Positions 9,601 through 18,093 of a stretch of DNA of 64,000 bases are shown in pieces (the first letter of the stretch is position 1; every line of letters begins with the position of its first letter). The position numbers and the translations under genes were made by a program. The stretch lies in NCBI GenBank assembly GCA_039196965.1, contig JBCCUK010000007.1, positions 70,153 to 134,152 on the forward strand. Reading direction: 5' to 3'. The notes beneath the pieces are model-generated. The model ran no database searches. It was not told the DNA's origin and saw only the letters and a list, made by a program, of their open reading frames with translations. The stretch comes from CALLCD01 sp039196965 (GTDB lineage: Bacteria > Pseudomonadota > Alphaproteobacteria > Caulobacterales > Hyphomonadaceae).

Positions 9601-12600
9601 TCCTGGTCTCGAACTCTCGCTCAGCGCCGATGCCGTAGCTGAGGGAGACAGCGTCATCGCAACGGTCACCCGGATTGGGCCGTTTGATGAAGCGGTAGAT
9701 GTTAATCTGGCCACCCTGCTACCAGGCGATTTGGAATTTTCGGGAGGGGCAGTAACGACACCTGCAACTGGCTTCCCATTCCTGAGCATTCCTGCGGGCG
9801 AAGTATCAGCTCAATTCACGATCACTGCCCTCGCAGATGGCGTATTGGAACCGAATGATGAGATCGCAACGATTGTTGTAGCAGGTCCAGGCGGGGCACC
9901 GCTTGCCGATACGGCTCTCCTTACCATTTCCGACAATGGGGTCGTATTCCCGACTTTAAGTATCGCAATCGATCCTGCATCAATCTCCGAAGCATCTGGG
10001 GTTGCAACGGGAACCGTCACTCTAAGTGAACCTCTCACTGACGATCTAGAAGTAACTCTTATCAGCAGCGATACCGGTGAAGCATTAGTGACCGATATCG
10101 TGATCATCGCTGCGGGCGATACAGAGGCAACCTTCTTCATTGCGGCTGTCGACGATGCAGTTGTCGACGGCGATCAGACCGTGACGATAACGGCATCTGG
10201 AGACGGTGTCGTATCCGGCTCAGCTATGCTCACAGTCACCGATGATGACGGCGTCGATCTGCCCGATCTCAATATCGTTCTGCAGATGGATAACGTCGGC
10301 GAGGGCGACGGTGCTGGGGCAAGCGGTGGTACGGTTACGATTGATAGTCCCCTTGCTGATGATTTAGTCGTGACGCTCGCGAGCAGTGATGACACGGAAG
10401 CCGTTGCCACACCATCGATGGTCACAATCACGGCCGGCCAGACAGAAGCTGCATTCGATATCGACGCGATCGAAGATGCAATCGTCGACGGCAACCAGAC
10501 GATCCAGATTACTGCGTCGGCGACCGGGTTTGATAGCGCATCGGTAGATCTAACGGTCAACGATAACGACGTTGTCGATGCGCCAAGCCTGATCGTCACA
10601 ACGACCGCGGACACAATCGATAATACGGACGGTGTGACCTCCCTTCGCGAGGCCATCGCCTTCGCAAACTCCAACGCCGATACAAGCGCGATTACTTTCG
10701 CGGCTGGCACTGGTGAGGCATTCGAAAATGGCGGCACGATTGTTCTCGACGCAAGTCTTGGTCGTCTCATAACCAACCAAAGCACGTCCATTGATGGTGA
10801 CGTAAATGATGACGGCATTTTTGATGTGACACTGGACGGCAGCAATCTGTCCGATCTCGTGCTGGAAGTTCAGAGTTTTAATGGTCCTTTGCCGGTAATG
10901 TTGGAGGGACTGCGCATCACTGGTGGCGACTCCACGGGGGCAGCTACACCGACAGCCGGTGGCCTTCTCTTCGGCAATGCTAATGGTTCCGTCATCAATA
11001 GTGAGTTTTCCGGAAACGTGGGTGGCACGGGCGGGGGCCTAGCCGTTGTCGGACTCGATGACAGTGCGACGGTTACGCTCTCTAACGTTGATATCTTTGA
11101 CAATGACGCAACCGTTTCAGGCGGTGGATTGTTCATTTCAGCCGTCGGTACGGGAGGCGAAGTCAATGCGAGCGACCTCGTTATTCAAGGCAATAACAGC
11201 GGCGGTGATGGTGGCGGATTGGCGCTTGAACAAACGAGCGGATTTCTGGATGTCTCGATTGATGTTGCGTCAATCGGTCAGAACGGCGCTGATACTGGCG
11301 GGGGCGGGATCTCCATCACTGGTGGAGAGTTAAGTCTCACCAATGCAACGCTCAGCGGCAATTTCACCGCCATGGGTGACGGTGGCGGCATCGCCAATAG
11401 TGGGGGCATCCTCGAAGCAGTGAACACGACGATTGTTGCGAATTCCGCCTTCAATGGAGTCGGCGGCGGAATAGCGCTCGCAGGCGGCGAGGCCTCGTTG
11501 GCAAATAGCACCATAACAGGAAACTTCGCTGTCAATGGCGGTGGCGGTGTGAGCGATACGACGAATTCAAATGACCTCATGTTCAACAATTCGATCGTGC
11601 TCGGCAATGATGCCACGACTGATAACGATTTGCAGATACCTGGCTCTTTTGGTGCACTCGGTTCGATCCTCGGTACAAGCCTCTTCACAGGTAGCGGTAC
11701 AGTAAACGATCCGGCTGTGATAGTGGATCTTGGTGACGACGGTGCAGCGCTCGCCAGTCAGGTTTTCGCTGACACGGTCAATTTCCTGGACCTGAATGGC
11801 GACGGTGTGCAGGATTCAGGTGAAGTCGCCTTCGACGCAGATGTGCTCGGCGGTGTTCTCGCTGATAATGGAGGCCTGCTAGATACAGTTGCGCTGCTCG
11901 CCAGCACGGCCAACCCAGCCCTTGATGCAGGTCTAGACAGCAATATCGATCAGAGTTTCGATGCGCGTGGCACAGGTTTCGACCGCATTGTCGATCAAAC
12001 AGATGTGGCCAACAACGGCGATAATACTGTCGATCTCGGTGCCTTCGAACTACAGGATCAAGCCGTCGATCCTTTGCTGGCACCGGAGATCATCAGCGCT
12101 GAAGCTATCGATGTTGTCGAGAACCAGACGGTTGTCATCGATATTGAGGCATCCGACGATATCGACACCGAGGGGGCTGGTCTTACCTTCAGCTTCACCA
12201 CAACGAATGGCGGTGTTGACAATGATCAATTCTCGCTCGACCCTGACACTGGTGTTCTGGCATTCAATGCTGCGCCCGATTTTGAAAATCCTGGCGATGA
12301 CAATGGCGATAATGATTATGATGTCGAAGTTACCGTCACCGATAGTGACGGCCTGACGGACACGCAGAACATAGTCGTTACCGTAATCAACGAAGCGGCA
12401 GTGCTCTCACTTGCAATCGATCCCAATACCATCTCCGAAAATGGTGGCGAAGCAACTGCCACGCTGACCAGAACCGGTGACACCTCCGGGGCATTGCTCG
12501 TAACGCTGGCGTCGGACATGATCGACGAAGCCACGGTTCCAACAGATGTTGAGCTGGCCGACGGCGAGACGTCCACCACATTTATCGTCACCGCAGTCGA

Positions 12601-15600
12601 CGATGCTGATGTGGACGGCGATCAACTCGTTGCAGTTACAGCGTCCTCGGTTGATTCAGCAGATGTCACTGCAACGCTGACCGTTACCGATGATGACATC
12701 GCCATGGATCCCAGCGACTTCGTTTTCAGCTTCTTCAATGCAGATACGGACGGGTTTGTAACGGACTTTGCCGATGGGGATGCCATTGATCTCGATGCGC
12801 TAGCACCCTCTACTCGCGCGATTGCAGCCGACTTTATCGGCGACGGCGTTGCAGGTGATGATGACGGCTCGCTTGTATTCGAACTGCAGGACGACAGTGG
12901 CGCTGTCATCGCCACACAGACCGAGAACTTCCAGCCCTTCGCTGTGTTCGGAGATGTTGGCGGAGACTTCAATAATTCGAGCCCGCCGCTGGTCGATGGC
13001 GACTACACCCTCATGGTCACGGCATTCAGCGCCAATAACGGCAATGGCACAGTGCTCAGCACAGAGACTATCAACTTCACCATTGGTCTCCCTGAGGCTG
13101 AATTGAGCCTGGAGATCGATCCCTCAACCATTGCCGAAGATGGCACCGCCACGGCGACCATCATGCGCACGGGCGATCTGACGGACGCCCTGATTGTCAT
13201 GCTACTGAGTGATGACACGACGGAAGCAATAGTTCCGCTAAGCGTCGAGATCCCGTCGAACATGGCATCCGCCCAGTTCACAGTTTCCGGTGTGCTCGAC
13301 AGTCTGATTGACTCTGATCAACTGGTGAACATCACGGCTTCAGCCTCCGGATTTGCTGATGCGAGTGCGGCACTTACGGTCAGTGATATCGACCTTGGAA
13401 ATGCTGTACTAACGATCGAGGGCTTGGGCGGCGTTGATGAGGTTTCCGAAGGAGCGGCCATTCAAGCAATGGTCACGACGTCGATTGCACCGGAAGAGGA
13501 CCTTGTTGTATCGCTCGCAAGCAGCGATACAGGTGAGGCAACCGTACCTCCGACCGTAACAATTCCAGCTGGTCAGACGTCTGTGATATTCAGCATTAGC
13601 GGTGTAGTCGATGGAGAGACGGACAATGACCAGTCCGTCACTATAACGGCGTCTGCGCCTGGTTTCATTTCCGACGCCTCACTACCGATTACGGTTCTTG
13701 ATGTACCATTCATCGCACCAGACCCCTTTGTCTTCGCACTGCTTGATACGAATGCAGATGAGTTCGTCATGGATAATGGTGACATCGTCCGGATCGAGGA
13801 TGGCGATGTCATTGATCCGTCGCTGGTCGATCCGGCCTTCCGCTCGATCGCAGTCGACCTCAATAGCGAGGCCTTCGGCGGCGAAGATTTCGATGATGAT
13901 GATTTCGGATCGGTTGTTTTCTCGATCACAAATGCCGACACGGGCGAGGTGTTAGATACCCAGACTGAGAGCGTTCCGCTTTACGTCCTGACCAGTAATT
14001 CCGGACCGAATTTTGCCAATCCGGACTTTGATTTTAGCGATGGCACATTCGAACTCACCGTCACGGCATTTGATGGAAATGCCGGAACTGGCAACGAGAT
14101 CGCGACCCAGACCATTAGCTTCACCTTCGGCGACGACACTGGAGCGCCAACGATTGTCAGCGATCCAATCGCGACCATAGACGAAAACCAGACTTTCGCC
14201 ATCGATGTAGAGGCCATTGATGATCTTGATACGGAGGGTGCGGGCCTCACCTTTGCTATCTCCGGCGGGGCAGATGACGACCTGTTCGACATCGATACCG
14301 ACACAGGAGAACTGACCTTCAATACAGCTCCGGACTTTGAAGATCCGCAGGATGCAAATGGCGACAACATTCACGAGGTAGAGGTCACAGTCACCGACAG
14401 CGATGGTCTAACGGACCAGCAGACGCTCTCTATCACCGTGACGGATGTTGAACCGGAAGCCTCCTCAGATGGCGATGAGCTCATCCAGGTCACGGAGAAT
14501 AGCGCGCCCGTATCCGGCAACATTTTCGACAATTTCTTTGATATCGATCCGAATGACTCGCCGTCAGTTGTTTCCGTCGTTTCCAATGCGATGAGCACAC
14601 CTGGTCTCGATATTGATTTCACGACAGGTGATTTCACCTTTGACCCCGCAGACCTCTATGAAACGCTGGTAGAGGGCCAAGTGTCGGGCTTCTCCATCGA
14701 TTACACAATCGATGATGGATCAGGGACGCAAATCACATCGACCATCGCTGTAGAAGTCACCGGCGAAAATGATCAGCCCGTCGATGAGGATGAGACTGTC
14801 ACGTTCGGTGATCCCCTACCGAATGTGCTCGCCAATGCTAGCGATCCTGACACCGGTTTCGATCCGGTTGAAGGCGCGGTGCCAGGCGGCGTCTCGCCTG
14901 ACGAATTGTCGGTTATCGCTGTTGCCAGCTCGGCTGGCTTTGTCGGGGCGGGGACACCGCTTCCCGGCTCCGGCGGCGGCCTTTTCACCATCACTGCCGA
15001 TGGCGAGGTAACCTTCGACCTTGATGGTGCTGACGAACTCGTTGCAGACGGCGACACAGGCACGACCTCCGTCAGCTACACGATCGCCGACGACATTGGG
15101 CTCACCGCGACCAGCTTCCTCACCGTTGAGTTTGAAGGCGCGAATACAGCACCGGTCATCAGCAATGATCCGCTAGTGGTCGATGCCCCCGAGAACCAGT
15201 CCATCGCCGTGGACGTAGATGCCGCTGACGACTTCAGTAGCGAGGGCGACGGACTCATCTATACAATTAGCGGCGGTGTTGATGCTGACGCCTTTGCGAT
15301 CGACACTGAGACCGGTCTTGTCACCTTTGAAACTGCTCCGGATTTCGAGGTGCCCGGTAGCGCTGATGGCGACAATACATTCGAAGTGGAGGTTACGGTT
15401 ACCGATGCAGGCGGGCTAACTGATACGGAGACATTCGAAATCAATGTCTCTGATGAAGATGACGATGTCATCATTCCCGATGATCCGGTTCTGTTCAGGG
15501 TTACAGTAGATGGTGAGCAAGGAGGCAACGGCCCGGTGGCCACAGTCCAGACACCGACGGGTGACAACGACATTGAAATTGGCGGCAACGACACGGCAGG

Positions 15601-16348
15601 CTTCCTGTTCCAGGACATAGAAATCCCTGACGGTGCGGTAATCGAAAGTGCCGAGATCGTGTTTACCTCCCAGCGCACACAGACTGGCGCAGATGGCGTG
15701 AACATCCGTCTGTTCAACTCGGCAACAGTGCCAGCGGTCCTGCCCGATGGCATTCTAACAAGCTCAGGGTTCGACGAATTCGATACGATCAGTTTCGATC
15801 AGGGCAACCTTGCCGATGAGGAAGTGTTCGAAACGCCGGACATATCCGAGCTCATCAATGAGCTTCTGGAGACGGACCCGCAGTCCGATGGTACGTTCGA
15901 TTTGCTGTTCGCCCTTGATACTGACAGCGGTATCTTCCGCGTTGAAGCAGAAGAACTGGAAGGCGCGGGTGAGGCGACAGCGGCCCAGCTTCAGATCACA
16001 TTCGCGCCTGCACCTGCACCTATCACAACGACTTTGTCGCTGGCATCGGCGAGTGTGCCGATCAATCAACAGCTACCTGTTGCCACGACAAGCTCGCTCG
16101 AGGTTCCGTCAGAGCTGACACCGTTCCTCATTGAACCTGAAGAGGCTGACGGTTTCGAATTTGCTGCTGTGCTGCAAGCTCCTGACACCATGCCCTATGA
16201 GAAGGGCTTTGGTGAATTCGGCCCTCCACGCATACCGACCTCAGATCCGGGGTACAACTTTATTGGATTGGAGGAGGACGCCTTCAGTTTCGCTGACACC
16301 GATGAAGAGATAACGATGACCATGGATGACAGCCTGATTGTAGTGTAA
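3611..16348 (+). CDS. giant acidic multidomain surface/secreted adhesin-like protein
   Basis: About 4,245 residues, built from beta modules. The order is an N-terminal hydrophobic/acidic beta region (1-650), cadherin-like/tandem-95 and VCBS-like repeats (about 650-2100, for example near 1227-1300), and Calx-beta-like repeats (about 2113-2320). A CSLREA motif (TSLREAIAFANSNAD) then opens a Gly-rich right-handed beta-helix that closes with DLGAFEL (about 2326-2814). After it come three cadherin-like repeats (about 2820-2931, 3510-3615 and 3845-3953) alternating with more Calx-beta-like units and a duplicated module of about 130 residues, and finally a DNRLRE/CBM96-like module (about 3960-4135). 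There is no Sec signal peptide, no RTX nonapeptide array and no LPXTG motif. Type I secretion is possible, but no transporter genes are in the window. I chose the ATG at 3611 because AGGTAA stands 7 nt upstream; the ATG at 3527 has poorly spaced signals. By eye I find only two Lys, one His and no Cys or Trp. Likely roles are adhesion or matrix formation, by inference. Confidence 0.9.
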   Translation: MSTTFSFGDLIFIGDEESVFGLDFDPIEAVIPLTFSFTTGFDIGGELGRVEVIPGFTIRIPFLPDIRVPPLVIDFDTELSAEASLSGEFGVELGFNVDLGSIESEFEFDALGAAFNGFRGQSGALSQFVSDADPVITTGEFETSTPEANAFLEAVLEFAFTLDVEGRLFGQNFLGGLLEDISFDSTDSALLDEILSGLAPIVAEDDDGNEIIDPDTMEPVLEQEAGRLTLVAAGTDGLQIIENPSPFVLNDILGLGVEDPLVEVDLTDLTFNAVIDPFTARLFIFTDNISFNGNGLGSGNVPPFNIDVGEFFFGVPDIADEGVLQPLGTVTSDASEVFAQLGFDVDIPVALALNVLTFGAIPTGTGFNASLLDGLIDLDVDLLDIDAGPNLSLTQELELSPNDLMLTLDFTDLAGMPVMVDALTRDPVTGEITETFTDVTSITVPFDEFPELNISDAVIATPTFSLAPTLDNLTSVDLGLFVDFVVGGLEAALNNPINLGPDTLLEIDVAIFEESFDGEDLNDLVNGLFNIDLEEQINDVLRDIGINDDVFATDGVLRIPVFNNDALALSNFSSPIGGDPFVFDIEQSGRNGGFTGIDDGVNTNAPQVTRDDTFVVPNLGLGITEDGFVTLTNEQLTANDFDLDAFDKLTVVEILDTVVANILNQDGDIVATELIDGSSLIFLNEDGSLTIDADGTLDFLAQPPEGANSVEFVATQVVEDAVGNVGVGEIAFIVTGTNDDPVAFDDAFASAAGASFAGTGGAETFTFSGLIDNDFDIDDSAFDLDGNRTLFAEDPNIPGSLLNVPGTNLAIAEDDNDTGTFGAPDVDPDIVTDQGGRIDFTESFTSDEFNYTPPTGPLTLLDGSTVADLASLDADDVFVDTFTYTLEDFFGGFDTATATIVFFGTEEAVVGSGIFEATNPLIFLPEDQLLFEDGDFGQLIFVPGADPSGNTTNDGTTDFELTFDSTEILITTPDSLTGATSSTDDTTDITTISFSLDDGAFGLPINFRAQALDDGVVEIMDSTDVTLTAVTTDADDGSPFLPNGSNAPGLSETVQVEISEPPAIIVSETEVTVGEDGTTATFTVGLNQAPAAGTTVLVALFTDNDAEFVISAPGMAPAGGLGLTFDDTFDPADPSDFVTVTVSVEDDLLLEGTEFGQISIVVDTMVSTDRAFDEADAESISVRVEDDENQAPIGVADPNVETTITFDADGNSIVTSTPTVDISVDEDGGPIMIDVLANDFDPDTGDNSTLSIATMDADGNDISPTADNGTVTVNADGTLNYTPNANFNGVDVITYAITDGGFNPDGSATITSGIPVLVTVNAVNDAPTLANDTFTFVEDENPTIDIAALIDDVDGETEFSLVSVTNSNLAGVVEIDPATGDPLDGTGIFRFDFIENFFNATNTEEDPLTGLTNRLDDAVQITGSDTVTATFVFADAAGAETTATFTFLITPVNDAPVATQIATATTAEEVAITFDDQDLIDNIDGILNNGVEVEDVDDDVPDAISITDVAAVPQITVDGVTGSAGTAVFASEGGELVETVRPVFDDAGNIIDIATGSPVFVPEGDIVFTPSGDLVDSLGVGESATATILFTFTDDAAAEGVGQIDVLITGVNDAPEAEDATFATLLSGALPSPVATPISPFAPTDTFDLSAFGTDVDGDDLTFSLVEGFSGDLDGYEVSVNSDGTFSITAPPFTDLPSGTGLADTFEFQVEDPFGATDTALVAVTFFDNLTLIPPFGGSAPGITVSASGTVTTDNGNEVNLVIAEGAVAPIVVGLTDVLAQGETVTLVVTVSDPSADDPAEAGAVTSLLTFTDIDQSARLVDIEAFQDGLIEDPEFVTITVSVVDDMSEARFGNVADITRDAEIVDAGSIIVSDPFLSITEGDNAEFTLALGTIPTGDVVLDITPLEADSPFSSTQITFESGDAGPQTVTLTTIDDDVIESLEFASLLISVNDDLTMDSRFADDGLIVDLENPMEMIPDTEFARDEAVVVAIADNDLPGLELSLSADAVAEGDSVIATVTRIGPFDEAVDVNLATLLPGDLEFSGGAVTTPATGFPFLSIPAGEVSAQFTITALADGVLEPNDEIATIVVAGPGGAPLADTALLTISDNGVVFPTLSIAIDPASISEASGVATGTVTLSEPLTDDLEVTLISSDTGEALVTDIVIIAAGDTEATFFIAAVDDAVVDGDQTVTITASGDGVVSGSAMLTVTDDDGVDLPDLNIVLQMDNVGEGDGAGASGGTVTIDSPLADDLVVTLASSDDTEAVATPSMVTITAGQTEAAFDIDAIEDAIVDGNQTIQITASATGFDSASVDLTVNDNDVVDAPSLIVTTTADTIDNTDGVTSLREAIAFANSNADTSAITFAAGTGEAFENGGTIVLDASLGRLITNQSTSIDGDVNDDGIFDVTLDGSNLSDLVLEVQSFNGPLPVMLEGLRITGGDSTGAATPTAGGLLFGNANGSVINSEFSGNVGGTGGGLAVVGLDDSATVTLSNVDIFDNDATVSGGGLFISAVGTGGEVNASDLVIQGNNSGGDGGGLALEQTSGFLDVSIDVASIGQNGADTGGGGISITGGELSLTNATLSGNFTAMGDGGGIANSGGILEAVNTTIVANSAFNGVGGGIALAGGEASLANSTITGNFAVNGGGGVSDTTNSNDLMFNNSIVLGNDATTDNDLQIPGSFGALGSILGTSLFTGSGTVNDPAVIVDLGDDGAALASQVFADTVNFLDLNGDGVQDSGEVAFDADVLGGVLADNGGLLDTVALLASTANPALDAGLDSNIDQSFDARGTGFDRIVDQTDVANNGDNTVDLGAFELQDQAVDPLLAPEIISAEAIDVVENQTVVIDIEASDDIDTEGAGLTFSFTTTNGGVDNDQFSLDPDTGVLAFNAAPDFENPGDDNGDNDYDVEVTVTDSDGLTDTQNIVVTVINEAAVLSLAIDPNTISENGGEATATLTRTGDTSGALLVTLASDMIDEATVPTDVELADGETSTTFIVTAVDDADVDGDQLVAVTASSVDSADVTATLTVTDDDIAMDPSDFVFSFFNADTDGFVTDFADGDAIDLDALAPSTRAIAADFIGDGVAGDDDGSLVFELQDDSGAVIATQTENFQPFAVFGDVGGDFNNSSPPLVDGDYTLMVTAFSANNGNGTVLSTETINFTIGLPEAELSLEIDPSTIAEDGTATATIMRTGDLTDALIVMLLSDDTTEAIVPLSVEIPSNMASAQFTVSGVLDSLIDSDQLVNITASASGFADASAALTVSDIDLGNAVLTIEGLGGVDEVSEGAAIQAMVTTSIAPEEDLVVSLASSDTGEATVPPTVTIPAGQTSVIFSISGVVDGETDNDQSVTITASAPGFISDASLPITVLDVPFIAPDPFVFALLDTNADEFVMDNGDIVRIEDGDVIDPSLVDPAFRSIAVDLNSEAFGGEDFDDDDFGSVVFSITNADTGEVLDTQTESVPLYVLTSNSGPNFANPDFDFSDGTFELTVTAFDGNAGTGNEIATQTISFTFGDDTGAPTIVSDPIATIDENQTFAIDVEAIDDLDTEGAGLTFAISGGADDDLFDIDTDTGELTFNTAPDFEDPQDANGDNIHEVEVTVTDSDGLTDQQTLSITVTDVEPEASSDGDELIQVTENSAPVSGNIFDNFFDIDPNDSPSVVSVVSNAMSTPGLDIDFTTGDFTFDPADLYETLVEGQVSGFSIDYTIDDGSGTQITSTIAVEVTGENDQPVDEDETVTFGDPLPNVLANASDPDTGFDPVEGAVPGGVSPDELSVIAVASSAGFVGAGTPLPGSGGGLFTITADGEVTFDLDGADELVADGDTGTTSVSYTIADDIGLTATSFLTVEFEGANTAPVISNDPLVVDAPENQSIAVDVDAADDFSSEGDGLIYTISGGVDADAFAIDTETGLVTFETAPDFEVPGSADGDNTFEVEVTVTDAGGLTDTETFEINVSDEDDDVIIPDDPVLFRVTVDGEQGGNGPVATVQTPTGDNDIEIGGNDTAGFLFQDIEIPDGAVIESAEIVFTSQRTQTGADGVNIRLFNSATVPAVLPDGILTSSGFDEFDTISFDQGNLADEEVFETPDISELINELLETDPQSDGTFDLLFALDTDSGIFRVEAEELEGAGEATAAQLQITFAPAPAPITTTLSLASASVPINQQLPVATTSSLEVPSELTPFLIEPEEADGFEFAAVLQAPDTMPYEKGFGEFGPPRIPTSDPGYNFIGLEEDAFSFADTDEEITMTMDDSLIVV

Positions 16349-16395
16349 TGGCGCTAACGCTCAGTCTGCGGCGGGGAGTATCTCGATATATCAGC

Positions 16396-17343
16396 TCAGT
16401 GGTCGCGTTTTGCCACGGGCATAGACAGGCCACTGATGGCGCGCTGGCTCAGAAGCTCGCGGCGGAATCTGAAATACTCTGCTGGCCGTCCGCCCGTTCC
16501 GGTTTCCATCTGGCCGGTGCCCTCGACAAGGCCAGCCCGGTCAAGCGTACGACGAAAATTCTGCTTGTGCAGAGATAGGCCGAGTATGCCTTCCGCAGCG
16601 GTCTGCAAAGACAGAAGCGTGAACTTTTCCGGCATCATCTCAAACAGGACTGGCCTGTATTTCAGTTTACCACGCAGGCGCGAAATCGCCGTTGCAAGGA
16701 TTCGCCGGTGATCAGAAGCCATTGGTTCGCCGATCCCCGATCCTGTTCCTTTGTCGCAAATATCGCGAACCGCCTCTGAGACCAGCCCGGCCTCATAGAG
16801 CAGCTCATAGCGCTCTAGAGCGCGCTCCTCGATCCAGCGCTGGTCATCTGCCGCGAACGCAAGGCGAATACGTCCCTTGCGGGTCTCGTCATCGATGGCC
16901 CAGTCGTTCAGTGCCGGCAGAATGACGGCATCGATCATAGCCGGGCGGCCATGGCGATGATCTTCCCACGGAAAATGGGCATACCAGTTTGTCCACCTCG
17001 CCTCGAACCCTGCGCCCACCGAGGAGGCTTCCGGGGTCAGTGCGAGATAACCGACCGAGACGGTGCGGGCGTCCGCCCGCGCATTCGGCAGCACGGCCTG
17101 CGGCGTCTCGCGGCCACGATCCCCGAATGTGTAGAGCTGTTCCACATATCCGAGACGGAAGCCGGTCTGTTTTGCGACCCAGCTACGGAGGGCAAGCTCG
17201 AAGGTTCTATCAGAGACTGGATCAAAGGTTCCGTAGGGGAGGGCGGGCAGGCCGTCCTCACGCGAGGTTTCGAGGCTTTGGGGGAGCCCGTTCTCCACCG
17301 CGACGATCACCGCCGAAAGCCCGATGAGAAGTCCGTCGCTCAA
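16396..17343 (-). CDS. NUDIX-fold regulator with C-terminal winged helix (NrtR-like)
   Basis: The 315-residue product has an N-terminal NUDIX-type domain (about 1-150) and a C-terminal winged-helix segment (about 215-300) with the PEKFTLLSLQ...LHKQNFRRTLDRAGLVEGTG pattern of NrtR-type NAD-metabolism regulators. Where an active NUDIX enzyme has the catalytic REUXEEXGU, this protein has LRSWVAKQTGF. The catalytic glutamates are missing, so it is probably a ligand-sensing transcription factor. NrtR proteins bind ADP-ribose or related nucleotides and repress NAD biosynthesis or salvage genes; the exact ligand and targets here are unknown. Its start overlaps the stop of the HD-hydrolase gene by 4 nt (ATGA), which implies coupled translation. 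It converges with the giant gene 47 nt away. Confidence 0.8.
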   Translation of the reverse strand: MSDGLLIGLSAVIVAVENGLPQSLETSREDGLPALPYGTFDPVSDRTFELALRSWVAKQTGFRLGYVEQLYTFGDRGRETPQAVLPNARADARTVSVGYLALTPEASSVGAGFEARWTNWYAHFPWEDHRHGRPAMIDAVILPALNDWAIDDETRKGRIRLAFAADDQRWIEERALERYELLYEAGLVSEAVRDICDKGTGSGIGEPMASDHRRILATAISRLRGKLKYRPVLFEMMPEKFTLLSLQTAAEGILGLSLHKQNFRRTLDRAGLVEGTGQMETGTGGRPAEYFRFRRELLSQRAISGLSMPVAKRDH

Positions 17344-17966
17344 GACCGCCGCTCCGCTTCCATGGCTGCGAGGAGCGAGACGTGCTTGGCCATGAAACTC
17401 GCCTGGGCATCTTCGGCCGGCTTAGGCTCAAGATCGAGTTTGATTTTCTCCGGAGGCTTGCCGAAGAACCTGTCAGCTTCCTTGACTTCAAATCCTGCGA
17501 GCTGCACGGCCTCGAACCAGGCGCAGATCCTGTCTGCCTGTTTAATCACTTTTTTTAGCTTTTGCGGCGTGCGGGCCGGCAAGCCGAAGCGAAGGTGAAC
17601 GGCCTCCTCGAGGCGTTGCTCAATTCCCTTATAGCTGTCGCCCAGTATCGCCTTGAAGGGGGAGATCATGTCTCCGATGACATATTCCGGGCTGTCATGG
17701 AGGAGGGCCATCAGCTTCTGATCGGCCTTCAGGGCCGGGTGCAGGGTTTCGCAAATCTCCACAACCAGCACTGAGTGTTGGGCCACGGAGAACGCATGCG
17801 CGCCTGTTGTCTGCCCATTCCAACGTGCCACGCGGGCTAGCCCATGGGCGATGTCTTCGATCTCCACATCCATGGGAGATGGGTCGATCAGGTCTAGCCG
17901 CCGACCGGACAGCATGCGCTGCCAGACCCTGGTCGTCCTCGATGAGTTTGTCTTTCGCACCGTCAT
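17340..17966 (-). CDS. HD-domain phosphohydrolase (YfbR-like)
   Basis: The 208-residue protein shows an HD-domain pattern: an early His (GAHAFSVAQHS, about residue 60), then LLHDSPEYVIGD with the metal-binding His-Asp pair (about 95), and a later acidic residue near the end of the helical core. Residues 1-45 include the ALPHA-type leader with RRLDLIDPSP, typical of alphaproteobacterial YfbR-like hydrolases. YfbR relatives dephosphorylate deoxynucleoside 5'-monophosphates, so a nucleotide phosphatase is the best guess. The gene is first in a two-gene unit with the NrtR-like regulator, and a nucleotide-related role would fit that pairing. The substrate is not readable from sequence. Confidence 0.8.
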   Translation of the reverse strand: MTVRKTNSSRTTRVWQRMLSGRRLDLIDPSPMDVEIEDIAHGLARVARWNGQTTGAHAFSVAQHSVLVVEICETLHPALKADQKLMALLHDSPEYVIGDMISPFKAILGDSYKGIEQRLEEAVHLRFGLPARTPQKLKKVIKQADRICAWFEAVQLAGFEVKEADRFFGKPPEKIKLDLEPKPAEDAQASFMAKHVSLLAAMEAERRS

Positions 17967-18093
17967 AGCGCCGTTGTTTAACCCTTTGTTCGGAGAGGTA
18001 AAGAAACCGGGGCATTTTGGTTACGCTTTGGTCCGATTCACACCTTATTTGACTCAAGCTCCGTTAAGACCTCTCAGCGACACTGCCCCCATA

